This document shows positions 17,480-26,545 of a stretch of DNA of 64,000 bases, one piece after another. The stretch lies in the NCBI RefSeq assembly GCF_040645615.1, contig NZ_JBEYYO010000005.1:142174-206173 (forward strand), in the 5' to 3' direction. Origin of the DNA: Glycomyces sp040645615 (GTDB taxonomy: Bacteria > Actinomycetota > Actinomycetes > Mycobacteriales > Micromonosporaceae). The stretch's first letter is position 1, and each line of letters opens with the position of its first letter. The notes beneath the pieces are model-generated. The model worked only from the letters and a program-made list of their open reading frames with translations. It was not told the DNA's origin and made no database searches. The translations under genes were made by a program, and so were the position numbers.

Positions 17480-18916
17480 ATGCGCTTCATCGACGGACAA
17501 CCCGGACACGACCTGACCTATTCGGACGTGTTCATGGTCCCGAACCGCTCCTCGGTGGCCTCGCGCCTCGACGTCGACCTGTCGACCGGGGACGGCACCG
17601 GGAACTCGATCCCGATCATCGCGGCGAACATGACCGCCGTGTCGGGCAGGCGCATGGCCGAGACGCTCGCGCGCCGCGGCGCCCTCGCGGTGATCCCGCA
17701 GGACATCCCCGTGGACGTGGTGGCCGACGTGATCGCCCGCGTCAAGTCCCGGCCCCTGGACTGCGACGCGGCGCTGACCCTGCCGCCGACGGCGACCGTG
17801 GCCGAGGCGATCGCGCTGTTCCCCAAGCGGGCCCACGGCGCGGTCATCGTCACCGACTCCGAGCACCGCCCGCTCGGGGTGGTCACCGAGGCCGACTGCC
17901 GCGGCGTGGACCGGTTCACGCAGCTCGAACAGGTCGCCTCCGACCGGCTCGTGACCCTCCCGCTGGGGATCTCCGACGCCGAGGCGTTCAAGGTCCTCGA
18001 AGACGCCAAGGTCAAGCTCGCGCCCGTGCTCGACGCCGAGGGCCGCCTCCACGGCGTGCTCACCCGCGCCGGGGCGCTGCGCAACACCATCTACCGGCCC
18101 AACACCGACTCGGGCGGCAAGCTCCGCGTGGCCGTGGCGATCGGCATCAACGGCGACGTCACCGGCAAGGCCGCCGCGCTGGTCGAGGCCGGGGCCGACG
18201 TGATCGTGGTCGACACCGCGCACGGCCACCAGGAGAAGATGCTCGACGCGCTCAAGCTCGTGCGCGACGCCGCCCCCGACCTCCCGATCGCCGCGGGCAA
18301 CGTGGTCACCGCCGAAGGCGCGACCGACCTCATCAACGCCGGCGCCGACATCGTCAAGGTCGGGGTGGGCCCGGGCGCGATGTGCACGACCCGGATGATG
18401 ACCGGCGTGGGCCGCCCCCAGTTCTCCGCGGTCCTCGAATGCGCGAAGATCGCCCGCCACCTGGGCAAGCGCGTGTGGGCCGACGGCGGGGTGCGCCACC
18501 CCAGGGACGTCGCGCTCGCGCTCGCCGCGGGGGCCTCGAACGTCATGATCGGGTCCTGGTTCGCCGGGACGCACGAGTCGCCCGGCGACATGCACTACGA
18601 CGCCGACGGCAGGCCGTACAAGGAGTCGTTCGGGATGGCCTCGGCGCGCGCGGTCAAGGCCCGCAGCGCCTCGGACTCCTCGTTCGAGCAGGCCCGCAAG
18701 GCCCTGTTCGAGGAGGGCATCTCCACCGGCCGCATGTACCTCGACCCGAAGCGCCCCGGCGTGGAGGACCTCCTCGACTCGATCGTGGCCGGCATCCGCT
18801 CGGCCGCGACGTACGCGGGGGCGACCACGCTGGAGGAGTTCCACGAGCGGGCCGCCGTGGGCATCCAGTCCGCCGCCGGGTACACCGAGGGCGCACCGGT
18901 CCCCAGCAGCTGGTAA
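17480..18916 (+). CDS. guaB1: GuaB1-type IMPDH/GMP reductase family enzyme
   Basis: Purine nucleotide enzyme of 478 residues. It has the IMPDH/GMPR TIM barrel with the catalytic Cys loop VGPGAMCTTRMMTG, phosphate-binding DGGVRHPRD, and two CBS modules at about residues 95-205 inserted in the barrel. The flap after the Cys and the missing canonical IMPDH Arg-Tyr flap place it in the actinobacterial GuaB1 group, whose mycobacterial member is reported to be a GMP reductase (GMP to IMP with NADPH) rather than IMPDH. The CBS pair would bind ATP or GTP and set activity. ATG 17480 has AGGGGGA 6-7 bases upstream. A long hairpin follows the gene. Confidence 0.85.
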   Translation: MRFIDGQPGHDLTYSDVFMVPNRSSVASRLDVDLSTGDGTGNSIPIIAANMTAVSGRRMAETLARRGALAVIPQDIPVDVVADVIARVKSRPLDCDAALTLPPTATVAEAIALFPKRAHGAVIVTDSEHRPLGVVTEADCRGVDRFTQLEQVASDRLVTLPLGISDAEAFKVLEDAKVKLAPVLDAEGRLHGVLTRAGALRNTIYRPNTDSGGKLRVAVAIGINGDVTGKAAALVEAGADVIVVDTAHGHQEKMLDALKLVRDAAPDLPIAAGNVVTAEGATDLINAGADIVKVGVGPGAMCTTRMMTGVGRPQFSAVLECAKIARHLGKRVWADGGVRHPRDVALALAAGASNVMIGSWFAGTHESPGDMHYDADGRPYKESFGMASARAVKARSASDSSFEQARKALFEEGISTGRMYLDPKRPGVEDLLDSIVAGIRSAATYAGATTLEEFHERAAVGIQSAAGYTEGAPVPSSW

Positions 18917-18931
18917 CGCCGCAAGCGAAAC

Positions 18932-18961
18932 CCGGGCGTCCGCCTGTCGGCGGACGCCCGG
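18932..18961. terminator. Bidirectional terminator hairpin
   Basis: A perfect 13-bp stem (18932-18944 with 18949-18961) and a TGTC loop lie between the convergent guaB1 and response regulator genes. Confidence 0.75.
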
Positions 18962-18968
18962 AACGCGT

Positions 18969-19610
18969 TCAGGCGCCCGCGTCCCTGGCCAGGAGAGCGG
19001 CTTGGACTCGGTTGGCGCATTCGAGTTTGGCGAGGATGCGACTGACGTAGGTCTTGACCGTCGCCTCGCTCATGTGGAGGCGCGCGGCGACTTCGGCGTT
19101 GGCGAGGCCCTCTGCCACCAGGTCGAGGACTTCGCGTTCGCGCGGGGCGAGGCGGCGGAGGCGCTCTGTCGCGTTCCTTCTGCGCGGCAGTGACTCGGGG
19201 GCGACCAGGCCCAGGACCGTGCGGGTCACCGCGGGCGAGAGGTAGGCCTCCCCCGCGGCCACTGCGCGGACGGCCGTCACCAGTTCATCGGGAGCGCAGG
19301 TCTTCAGGACGAATCCGGCCGCGCCGCCCTCGACCGCGGCGAGGACGTTCTCCCTGTCGCCGAATGAGGTCAGGACCAGCGCGCGGGTGTTCGGCGAGGC
19401 CTCCGCCAGGCGTTCGGCCACGTCCAGACCGCCCAGGCCCGGCATGTTCAAGTCCAGGAGGGCCACTTCGGGGCGGTGCGCGAGGACCGCCGCCAGTGCG
19501 TCGCGGCCGTCGTGCGCCGTCGCGGCGACGGCGATCCCGGCCGATTCCAGGACGGTGCGGACTCCCGCGACGATGAGCGGTTCGTCGTCGGCGATCACGA
19601 CCGTGGTCAT
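18969..19610 (-). CDS. NarL/LuxR family response regulator
   Basis: Two-component response regulator of 213 residues. The receiver domain has acidic residues in IADDEP, phospho-acceptor Asp53 in LLDLNMPG, the Thr/Ser-containing VLTSFGD and the conserved Lys in VLKTCAPDEL. A LuxR-type helix-turn-helix follows (LAPREREVLDLVAEGLANAEVAARL then SEATVKTYVSRILAKL). Its ATG overlaps the stop of the histidine kinase gene by 4 bases (ATGA), so the two are partners. The divergent ABC transporter genes are the obvious target, as in many antibiotic or cell-envelope stress systems. Confidence 0.93.
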   Translation of the reverse strand: MTTVVIADDEPLIVAGVRTVLESAGIAVAATAHDGRDALAAVLAHRPEVALLDLNMPGLGGLDVAERLAEASPNTRALVLTSFGDRENVLAAVEGGAAGFVLKTCAPDELVTAVRAVAAGEAYLSPAVTRTVLGLVAPESLPRRRNATERLRRLAPREREVLDLVAEGLANAEVAARLHMSEATVKTYVSRILAKLECANRVQAALLARDAGA

Positions 19611-20485
19611 ACCTGCTGCACCCCCGCGACCGTGGTCAGCGGCAGGAGTGCCAGAAGCACAGTGACGGTGGCGACGGCCGCTATGCGGACCGGGCGGGAG
19701 GCGCGCGGCGCCTCGCGCAGGGCTGCGGCGCGGGGCAGCATGGCGCTCAGGCGGAATCGGCCGTTCTCGATGCGGCAGTCGAGGAGTCCTCCGGCGGCGT
19801 CGACGCGTTCGCGGAGGCCGGTGAGTCCGTGGCCTCCCGGGGTCGTTTCGGGAGCGCGGCCTGAAAGCGGGTTTTCCACCGCTACCAGCAGGGCGTCGTC
19901 TTCCCAGGTCACCGTGGCGGTGACCGGTCGGCCGGGTGCGTGTTTGACCGCGTTCGCCATGCCCTCCTCCAGCACGGCGTAGGCCGCTCTCGCCCCCGCC
20001 GCCGGGAGTGGGGCGGGGATGCCCTTGTGGCGCAGGTCGACTGCGATGCCGGAGGCGAGGAACTGCGCCGCGAGCGCGGTGGCGGCGGCCTGGTCGAATC
20101 GGGGGGTATCGTCGCTGTCGCCGCGCAGGACGGTGACGAGGTCGTGGAGGTCGTCGACGGCGGCGCGGAGGCTGTCGCCGATGCGGCGGGCGTCGGTGCG
20201 GCGTTCGGTGTCGGTTTCCGAGACTTCGAGGGCGGCGGCTTGGACGGCGGCGAGGCCGAGGCGACGGCCGATGCGGTCGTGCATGTCGCGGGCGAGGCGG
20301 AGGCGTTCGCGTTGGACCGCGGTTTCGCGTTCGCGTTCGGCGCTGCGGTGGCGCTGCCAGAGCGCGGCCACGACGGCGGCGGCGAGGAGCGCGAGGATGC
20401 CCGCGGGGACGGGGCCGGCGGGGAGGGCGGCGATGATCGCGAATTCGGCGAGCACGATGGCGATCGCGGCCAGGAGTCCTCTCAT
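19607..20485 (-). CDS. Sensor histidine kinase, HisKA_3 type, with an extra C-terminal hydrophobic segment
   Basis: Membrane histidine kinase of 292 residues. Two short hydrophobic helices at residues 4-43 form the membrane part with almost no external loop, so it is an intramembrane-type sensor. The phospho-acceptor helix is ERLRLARDMHDRIGRRLG, with His in ARDMHD. The ATPase domain has the N-box EEGMANAVKHA and G-rich GGHGLTGLRERV. The last 35 residues contain a further hydrophobic stretch of about 20 (RIAAVATVTVLLALLPLTTVAG), which is unusual after an HATPase domain. ATG 20485 is the first codon before the membrane segment; the long upstream in-frame run is a shadow of the divergent ABC gene. 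Confidence 0.88.
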   Translation of the reverse strand: MRGLLAAIAIVLAEFAIIAALPAGPVPAGILALLAAAVVAALWQRHRSAERERETAVQRERLRLARDMHDRIGRRLGLAAVQAAALEVSETDTERRTDARRIGDSLRAAVDDLHDLVTVLRGDSDDTPRFDQAAATALAAQFLASGIAVDLRHKGIPAPLPAAGARAAYAVLEEGMANAVKHAPGRPVTATVTWEDDALLVAVENPLSGRAPETTPGGHGLTGLRERVDAAGGLLDCRIENGRFRLSAMLPRAAALREAPRASRPVRIAAVATVTVLLALLPLTTVAGVQQV

Positions 20486-20593
20486 ACGGTCAGGGTACGC
20501 AGGACCGGCCGCGGTGGGGCGTTCACTTTCGTCGCGGAGCCGGGCGACGTTCGGGGACTGTCGCGCCGGGGTCGGGATTCTTACGGTTGCAAT

Positions 20594-21331
20594 GTGATCG
20601 AAGTGCGAAATCTGACCAAGTGGTATCGGGGCGGCACGGCCGTCGACGATCTGACCTTCACTGTGGAGCCGGGGCGCGTCACCGGTTTCCTCGGCCCCAA
20701 CGGGGCGGGGAAGTCCACGACGATCCGGCTCATACTGGGCCTGGATCGGCCCTCGAGCGGCAATGCGGTGGTGAACGGACGCCCGTACGCGTCGCTGCGA
20801 CGGCCGTTGACCGAAGTCGGCGCGCTGCTGGAGGCGGGTGATCTGCATCCGACCCGCACGGCCGGTGAGCATCTGCGGTGGCTGGCGCGCAGCAACGGGA
20901 TCGGTGAGCGGCGCGTCGGGGAGGTCCTGGAGGCGACGGGGATGGCCTCGGCGGCGGGCAAGCGGGCGAAGACGTTCTCGCTGGGGATGCGGCAGCGGCT
21001 CGGGGTGGCGGCGGCGCTGCTCGGCGATCCGGGGGTGCTCATTCTGGACGAGCCGGTGAACGGGCTCGATCCCGAAGGGGTGGTGTGGATTCGGCGCCTG
21101 ATGCAGGGGTTGGCCGCCGAAGGCCGGACGGTGCTGGTGTCGAGTCATCTCATGGCGGAGATGGCATTGACGGCGGCGCATCTGGTGGTGATCGGCCGGG
21201 GCCGACTGCTCGCGGACGAGCCTATGGAGCGGTTCGTGGCCGCGCATTCGGGCGCGAGCCTGGAGGAGGCGTTCATGCGCTTGACCGGCGCGTCGGTGGA
21301 GTATCAGAGCGGGTCGGAGGGCGTGCGGTGA
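20594..21331 (+). CDS. ABC transporter ATP-binding protein
   Basis: ATPase of 245 residues with Walker A GPNGAGKST, signature FSLGMRQRLGVA, Walker B VLILDEPVNGLD and switch His in SSHLMAEM. It is closest to the bacitracin/lantibiotic self-protection ATPases (BcrA type). GTG 20594 starts the homology (VIEVRNLTKWYRGG); no clear Shine-Dalgarno site is present and a TACGGT hexamer ends 6 bases before, so the mRNA may be leaderless. It overlaps the permease gene by 4 bases (GTGA) and is divergent from the two-component genes, which likely regulate it. Confidence 0.92.
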   Translation: MIEVRNLTKWYRGGTAVDDLTFTVEPGRVTGFLGPNGAGKSTTIRLILGLDRPSSGNAVVNGRPYASLRRPLTEVGALLEAGDLHPTRTAGEHLRWLARSNGIGERRVGEVLEATGMASAAGKRAKTFSLGMRQRLGVAAALLGDPGVLILDEPVNGLDPEGVVWIRRLMQGLAAEGRTVLVSSHLMAEMALTAAHLVVIGRGRLLADEPMERFVAAHSGASLEEAFMRLTGASVEYQSGSEGVR

Positions 21332-22083
21332 GCGGGTTCGGGCAGGCGGCCTCGGCCGAGTGGGTGAAGCTGCGGTCGGTGCGGTCGACGGCGGTCACCT
21401 TGGGGGCGTTCGCGGCGCTGGCGCTGGGCCTGGGGTGGCTCATCGGGGGTTCGCTGGAGCAGTCGTTCTATGCGAACATGACGGTGGCGTCGACGTTCAT
21501 GGGGTTGCTGGTGGCGCAACTGCTACTGGTGACGTTCGCGGTCTCGGCGGTGGGCTCGGAGTTCTCGACGGGCACGATCCGGGCGTCGCTGGCGGCGGTG
21601 CCCTCACGGGGGCGGTTCTTCGCGGCGAAGATGACGACCGTGGGCGCGGCCGTGGCGGCCGTCGTGCTGCCGGTCGAGTTGGCGGTGTTCGCCGTAGTGC
21701 AGGGCATCGCCTCGGACAAGGCCGTGTCGTGGACGGCGCGGTCGACGGTCGAGGCGCTGCTGGGCGGATGGATCAGCATCACGCTGCTGTGCGTGTTCGC
21801 CGCGGCGGTGACGGTGATGACGCGCAGTACGGTGTGGACGCTCGCGATCTTGCTGCCGGTCCTGTTCCTGTCCGGTCAGGGACTGGGCAACCTGGAGGCG
21901 ATCCAGCCGGTGGTGCAGTACTTCCCCGATCAGGTGGGGCAGGTGGTCATGCAGCTGACCGTCCCCGGCGATCCGCAGTTCGGGCGCGATTACGGTGCTT
22001 GGACGGGCGTGGGGCTGCTGGGGTTGTGGACGGCGACGGCGCTGGCGGGAGGCTGGTGGTCGATGCGCCGTCGTGACGCCTGA
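21328..22083 (+). CDS. ABC-2 type permease
   Basis: Integral membrane subunit of 251 residues with six hydrophobic helices. It starts with the typical AEWVKLRSVRSTAVTL block, carries the conserved VGSEFSTGTIRASLAAVPSRGRF loop after helix 2, and ends in a short RRRDA tail. It works with the ATPase coded just upstream (4-base GTGA overlap) as an exporter of the BcrAB type, commonly for peptide antibiotics or lipids. The substrate is not known. The following 156 bases up to the lectin gene show no coding character. Confidence 0.9.
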   Translation: MSGFGQAASAEWVKLRSVRSTAVTLGAFAALALGLGWLIGGSLEQSFYANMTVASTFMGLLVAQLLLVTFAVSAVGSEFSTGTIRASLAAVPSRGRFFAAKMTTVGAAVAAVVLPVELAVFAVVQGIASDKAVSWTARSTVEALLGGWISITLLCVFAAAVTVMTRSTVWTLAILLPVLFLSGQGLGNLEAIQPVVQYFPDQVGQVVMQLTVPGDPQFGRDYGAWTGVGLLGLWTATALAGGWWSMRRRDA

Positions 22084-22239
22084 ACGCGTCTCGCGCCGAT
22101 GTGGACCGTCCAAATGACCGAACCCGTTTCATCACTCACAGTTCTCATATAGCTTCGCTCAGTAGTCGGCCGTTCGGCCGCAAGCCAAGCCGACCCCGCC
22201 CTCGCGCGGGGTCGGCGACACTGGATCGAAGGAGCACCT

Positions 22240-23253
22240 GTGAGAGGTTCTGCCAAGTTCGGCGCGGGTTCGATGCTGCTCGCGGCGGCGCTCGCCGCAC
22301 TTCCGGCCACCAGCGGCGCCCACGCCGCGTCCGAAGCGACCGAGGCCACGAAGGTCCTGCTGTTCAGCGCGCCCATGACCAGCGACGGGTCCGACGTGCC
22401 CGAGGCCGCGATCTCGATTGGCGCGTGCCTGACCGCGGCCACCGAAGTGCTGGGCCCGAACGCGTTCGACTCGTGCGCCGACCAGAACGTCGGCCCGGTC
22501 CCCGAGAGCGGCAAGGCCCCCGGCTACCTCCAGCTCACCGACGCCGGCGAGTACCGCTCCGGCGCGGCGATCCTCAACCAGGCGCTGCCGAACGAAGGCG
22601 GCATCGAGGTCACGTTCGCGCAGTACCAGTACGGGGGCACCGGCGCCGACGGCATCTCGTTCTTCCTCGTCGACGGCGAGACCGACCTGACCGAGACCGG
22701 CGCGGTCGGCGGCAGCCTCGGCTACGCCCAGCACGGCGACTCCCCCGGCGTCGACGGCGGCTACCTCGGGCTCGGCCTGGACGCGTGGGGGAACTTCTCG
22801 GCCGACACCGAGGGCCGCGGCACCGGCTGCGACGCCGAGCACCGCGCCCCCGAGCACCTCCAGGTGGCGCTCAACCGCGCGCCCGACACCGTGGCCCTGC
22901 GCGGCCCCGGCCAGGGCACCGAGGGCTACTGCCTCCTGGCGACCACGGCCACCGACGAGAAGATCGGCGAATACGGCGGCGGGGACATCTACGGGACCGA
23001 ACTGCCCGGCGACCTGCGCGCCGAGACGCTCGCCGACGCCAAACGGCTCGTCAAACTCAAGGTCACCGACGGCGAGCACCCCACCGTCACCGTCGACCTC
23101 AACTTCCTCGAAGGCGAAGGCTGGCAGCGGGCCTTGGAGACCACCATGCCGTTCGCCGCGCCCGACACGTTCAAGATCGGGTTCGCTTCGGCGACCGGCG
23201 GCGCGACCGACGTGCACCTGATCCGGCACCTGCGGGTCGAGACCTTCGAATAA
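22240..23253 (+). CDS. Secreted L-type-lectin-like protein
   Basis: Exported protein of 337 residues. The N-terminus (basic MRGSAKFG, hydrophobic SMLLAAALAALPA, cleavage region SGAHAASE) is a Sec signal peptide. The mature part has beta-rich blocks typical of legume/L-type lectin folds: GYLQLTDAGEYRSGAAILNQ, IEVTFAQYQYGGTGADGISFFLVDG, GGYLGLGLDAWGNFS and a late VDLNFLEGEGWQ strand. Four or more Cys residues could form disulfides outside the cell. GTG 22240 has AAGGAG 7 bases upstream. It may bind wall or host glycans. It stands alone, closed by a strong terminator. Confidence 0.8.
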   Translation: MRGSAKFGAGSMLLAAALAALPATSGAHAASEATEATKVLLFSAPMTSDGSDVPEAAISIGACLTAATEVLGPNAFDSCADQNVGPVPESGKAPGYLQLTDAGEYRSGAAILNQALPNEGGIEVTFAQYQYGGTGADGISFFLVDGETDLTETGAVGGSLGYAQHGDSPGVDGGYLGLGLDAWGNFSADTEGRGTGCDAEHRAPEHLQVALNRAPDTVALRGPGQGTEGYCLLATTATDEKIGEYGGGDIYGTELPGDLRAETLADAKRLVKLKVTDGEHPTVTVDLNFLEGEGWQRALETTMPFAAPDTFKIGFASATGGATDVHLIRHLRVETFE

Positions 23254-23264
23254 GCCGAAACACG

Positions 23265-23296
23265 AACGGGCCCGGGGCGAAAGCCCCGGGCCCGTT
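23265..23296. terminator. Bidirectional terminator hairpin
   Basis: A 14-bp stem (23265-23278 with 23283-23296), loop GAAA, followed by T, separates the convergent lectin-like and lpdA genes. Confidence 0.8.
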
Positions 23297-23305
23297 TCGC
23301 GTCGT

Positions 23306-24691
23306 CTAGTACTCCATGAGCTGGCGGGCCGCCTCGGCCACCGAGCCCGACAGCGACGGGTAGATCGTGAACGTGCGGGCCACCTGCTCCACGGTGAGCC
23401 GCTGCTCCACCGCCAGAGCGATCGGGGTGATCAGTTCCGAAGCGCGCGAGCCGACCACGATGCCCCCGGCGACGATCCCCGAGGAGTTCCACGCGAACAG
23501 CTTCACGAAGCCCTCGGTGCGGTCGACCATCTTGGCGCGCGGGTTGGACGCGAACGGCAGCAGCACGCCGCGGCAGTCCACTTTGCCCGAGTCCACGTCG
23601 TCCTGGCTCACGCCGACCGAGGCCAGCTCGGGGTCAGTGAACACGTTCGCGGCCACGTGGGCGAGCTTGATGGGGCGCACCGCCTCGCCGAGCGCGTGCC
23701 AGATCGCGATGCGGCCCTGCATGGCCGCGACCGAGGCCAGGGCGTGGACGCCGGTGACGTCGCCTGCGGCGTAGACGCCGGGGACGTTGGTGCGGGAGAC
23801 CTTGTCGACGGGGATGAAGCCGCGGTCGTCGACGTTGACGCCGTAGGCGTGCAGGCCCAGGTCGTCGGAGTTGGGGATGGAGCCGACGCAGATGAGCGCG
23901 TGGCTGCCTTCGATGACGGTGCCGTCTTCGAGCTCGACCTCGACGCCGGTCTCGGTGCGGCGGGCGGCGGCGGCGCGGGAGTGGTTGCGCACGTCCATGC
24001 CGCGGCGGACGAACACGCGGCCGACGGTCTCGGCGGCTTCGGCGTCCTCGTGGGGCATGACGCGGTCGCGCGAGGAGATGAGGGTGACGGCCGAACCCAT
24101 GGCCAGGTAGGCCGAGGCGAACTCGGCGCCGGTGACGCCGGAGCCGACCACGATGAGGTGCTCGGGCAGTTCCTTGAGGTCGTAGAGCTGGCGCCAGGTG
24201 AGGATGCGCTCGCCGTCGACGGGCGCGGAGGTGAGGGTGCGGGGGGTGGCGCCGGTGGCGAGGAGGACCACGTCGGCGTCGGTGTCGTACGGTTCGCCTT
24301 CGAAGGGCACGACGTGGAGTTCGTGGACGTAGTTGTAGCTCTTGTCGACGCGGAGCGCGCCGCGGCCGTAGACGATCTCGACGCCCGCGGTGGTGAGCTT
24401 CTGGGCGATGTCGGCGGACTGCTGGGTGGCCAGGCGGCGGACGCGGCCGTTGACCGAGGCCGCGTCGGCGGTGGCCTCCTTGGTGCCGATGCCCAGTTCG
24501 GAGGATTCGTGGATCTCGGTGAGGACCGCCGAGGCGGCGATGAAGGTCTTGGAGGGGACGCAGTCGGACAGGACGCACGCGCCGCCGGTCCCGGTGGCCT
24601 CGATGAGGGTGACGTCGGCGCCGAGTTGGGCCGCCACGAGGGCGGCTTCGTACCCGGCGGGGCCTCCGCCGATGATCGCTACTCGTGCCAC
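23306..24691 (-). CDS. lpdA: Flavoprotein disulfide reductase, NAD(P)H quinone dehydrogenase type (LpdA, Rv3303c-like)
   Basis: FAD/NAD(P)H oxidoreductase of 461 residues. The FAD fold begins VAIIGGGPAGYEAALVAAQLGA. The redox region reads GGACVLSDCVPSK with two Cys. The NAD(P) fold is IVVGSGVTGAEFASAY and the second FAD motif is GVYAAGDVTG. The dimer domain ends IYPSLSGSVAEAARQLMEY, in place of the His-Pro-Thr-x-Ser-Glu motif that dihydrolipoyl dehydrogenases use for catalysis. This matches the mycobacterial LpdA group, which reduces quinones rather than lipoamide. GTG 24691 starts the FAD motif. The divergent GGCT-like neighbour keeps the mycobacterial gene order. Confidence 0.9.
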   Translation of the reverse strand: MARVAIIGGGPAGYEAALVAAQLGADVTLIEATGTGGACVLSDCVPSKTFIAASAVLTEIHESSELGIGTKEATADAASVNGRVRRLATQQSADIAQKLTTAGVEIVYGRGALRVDKSYNYVHELHVVPFEGEPYDTDADVVLLATGATPRTLTSAPVDGERILTWRQLYDLKELPEHLIVVGSGVTGAEFASAYLAMGSAVTLISSRDRVMPHEDAEAAETVGRVFVRRGMDVRNHSRAAAARRTETGVEVELEDGTVIEGSHALICVGSIPNSDDLGLHAYGVNVDDRGFIPVDKVSRTNVPGVYAAGDVTGVHALASVAAMQGRIAIWHALGEAVRPIKLAHVAANVFTDPELASVGVSQDDVDSGKVDCRGVLLPFASNPRAKMVDRTEGFVKLFAWNSSGIVAGGIVVGSRASELITPIALAVEQRLTVEQVARTFTIYPSLSGSVAEAARQLMEY

Positions 24692-24753
24692 GGACGCGCC
24701 TTTCGGAGTTGGGGATGCTTCTTTGCGGGCTGGTTTAAGGGTATCTTCGAGTC

Positions 24754-25197
24754 GTGCATCTCTATGCCGCGTATGGCTCGAATCTCGACCCCGCACGCAT
24801 GCGTGCGACCTGCCCGCGATCCCCGCTGGTGGGGACGGGGTGGCTGGAGGGCTGGCGTCTGACGTTCGGCAACGCCGAGCTGGGTTCGGAGTCGGCGGTG
24901 GCGACGGTCGTGGAGGCCCCGGGCGAGCGGGTGTTCGTGTCGCTGTACGACCTCGACCCGGCCGACCGGCAGGTGCTCGACGAGCTGGAGGGCCTCAATT
25001 CGGGGCTGTACCGCAAGATGCACACCCAGGCCGCGACGCTGGAGGCGAACCGGCAGGTGTGGCTGTACGTGTTCGAGGGCTTCGAGGGCGGTCTGCCGAG
25101 CCAGTGGTACCTGGACGAGATCGTGCGGGCCGCCGAGGCCGCGGGTGCGCCGCAGGATTACGTCGAGGCGTTGCGAAAGCGGCCTACGGCGGAGTGA
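24754..25197 (+). CDS. Gamma-glutamylcyclotransferase-fold protein
   Basis: Cytosolic protein of 147 residues with the GGCT/AIG2-like fold. The N-terminal YAAYGSNLDPARM motif (substrate loop YGSNL) and the VSLYDLDPADRQVLDELEG helix with the expected acidic residue are present. Such enzymes release 5-oxoproline from gamma-glutamyl compounds, but many actinobacterial members have no tested substrate. GTG 24754 is 6 bases after a TATCTT hexamer and lacks a Shine-Dalgarno site, so a leaderless transcript is likely. It is divergent from lpdA, in the same order as Rv3303c-Rv3304 in M. tuberculosis. Confidence 0.87.
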   Translation: MHLYAAYGSNLDPARMRATCPRSPLVGTGWLEGWRLTFGNAELGSESAVATVVEAPGERVFVSLYDLDPADRQVLDELEGLNSGLYRKMHTQAATLEANRQVWLYVFEGFEGGLPSQWYLDEIVRAAEAAGAPQDYVEALRKRPTAE

Positions 25198-25290
25198 GCG
25201 GGTCGGCCGACTGACGCCCCGGCCGCATCGGCCGTCGAGCGAGCGCGGCCGATCGAACCCGCAGGCGCGCGATCGCGGGTCGATCGCTTT

Positions 25291-25329
25291 CGACAGCGGG
25301 ACGAGGCCTGAGGCTTCGTCCCGCTGTCG
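25291..25329. terminator. Bidirectional terminator hairpin
   Basis: A perfect 14-bp stem (25291-25304 with 25316-25329) extends inward by further pairs. It separates the convergent GGCT-like and amidohydrolase genes. Confidence 0.7.
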
Positions 25330-25354
25330 TTGCAGTGCTTCGCGTTGCGGCGCT

Positions 25355-26545
25355 TTAGAACGCGGGGTTCATGGCCGCGGCGAGCGCGGTGTGAGTCATG
25401 ACGCGGACGCCGTGTTCGAGGGCCTTCTCGTCGATGTCGAAGGTGCCCTGGTGGATGTCCAGGCGCTCGCCGGGGCGACCGACGCCCAGGCGGGCCATCG
25501 CGCCGGGGATCTGCTCCAGATAGTAGGCGAAGTCCTCGCCGCCCATGGACATGGGCGCCTCGGCGACCGCGCCGTCGCCGAGGGCGGCGGCGGTGGCTCC
25601 GGCGAACATGGCGGCGGCCGCGCGGTCGTTGACCACGGGCGGGACGCCGCGGCGGTAGTCGATCTCGCATTCGACGCCGGAGGCGCGGGCGACCGAACGG
25701 GTGATCTCCTGGACCAGGTCGGGGATCATGTCCCAGGTCTCGCGGCCGTGGACGCGGACGGTGGCGCGGGCGAGGGCCTCCTGGGGGATCGCGTTCGCCG
25801 CTTCACCGGCCTGGACGGCGCCGAACACGATCGCGACCGACTGGCGCGGGTCGAGGCGGCGATTGACCAGCGCGGGCACGTCGACCACGACGCGGCCGAT
25901 GGCGTTGACGAGGTCGGAGGTCAGGTGCGGGCGGGAGGTGTGGCCGCCGCGGCCGGTCATGCGGACCTCCATGACGTCGCACGCGGCCGTGAGCGGGCCG
26001 GTGCGGACCCCGATCTGCCCGGTGAGGAACTGGGGGTCGCAGTGGAAGGCGAAGATCGCGGCCACATCGGTGAGCGCCCCGTATTTGATCATGGTGGGCG
26101 CGCCGGAGGGGAACTGCTCTTCGGAGGGCTGGAAGATGAGGCGGAAGCGGCCCGGGAGGCCTTCGACGCGTTCGAGTTCGGACAGGACGCGGCCGACGCC
26201 CAGGAGCATCGCGGTGTGGGCGTCGTGGCCGCACGCGTGGCAGACCCCGTCGACGGTGGAGCGGTACGGGACCTGCTTGGGGTCGTGGATGGGCAGGGCG
26301 TCCATGTCGGCGCGGATCGCGATGACCCGGTCGCCGGTGCCGATGTCGCAGGTCAGTCCGGTGCCGTCGGGGATGAGCTGGGGCGAGAGCCCGGCTTCGG
26401 CGAGGCGGGCGGCCACGTAGTCGGCGGTGTCGTGCTCTTGGCGCGACAGGCGCGGGTTCGCGTGGATGTGGCGGCGGACCGCGACGATCTCGGGGGCGTG
26501 GGCGGCGAGCCAGGCGTCGAGGAAGTCGGGCAGCGAATGGGACAT
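25355..26545 (-). CDS. M20 family amidohydrolase (AmiA-like N-acyl-amino-acid hydrolase)
   Basis: Cytosolic metallopeptidase-fold enzyme of 396 residues that cleaves an N-acyl or peptide bond on an amino acid. Metal ligands are visible in HACGHDAH, in the catalytic/ligand pair of FQPSEEQ, in AFHCDP and in the late HQGTFD. The dimerisation domain holds GRGGHTSRPH and GAVQAGEAANAIP. The length is normal. ATG 26545 has GGAG 6 bases upstream and aligns with the family start. An in-frame ATG at 26719 with GAGG upstream would add 58 Ala/Thr/Pro-rich residues with weaker third-position G+C; I leave that as an alternative. In M. tuberculosis the same place holds amiA1/amiB1. Confidence 0.88.
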   Translation of the reverse strand: MSHSLPDFLDAWLAAHAPEIVAVRRHIHANPRLSRQEHDTADYVAARLAEAGLSPQLIPDGTGLTCDIGTGDRVIAIRADMDALPIHDPKQVPYRSTVDGVCHACGHDAHTAMLLGVGRVLSELERVEGLPGRFRLIFQPSEEQFPSGAPTMIKYGALTDVAAIFAFHCDPQFLTGQIGVRTGPLTAACDVMEVRMTGRGGHTSRPHLTSDLVNAIGRVVVDVPALVNRRLDPRQSVAIVFGAVQAGEAANAIPQEALARATVRVHGRETWDMIPDLVQEITRSVARASGVECEIDYRRGVPPVVNDRAAAAMFAGATAAALGDGAVAEAPMSMGGEDFAYYLEQIPGAMARLGVGRPGERLDIHQGTFDIDEKALEHGVRVMTHTALAAAMNPAF

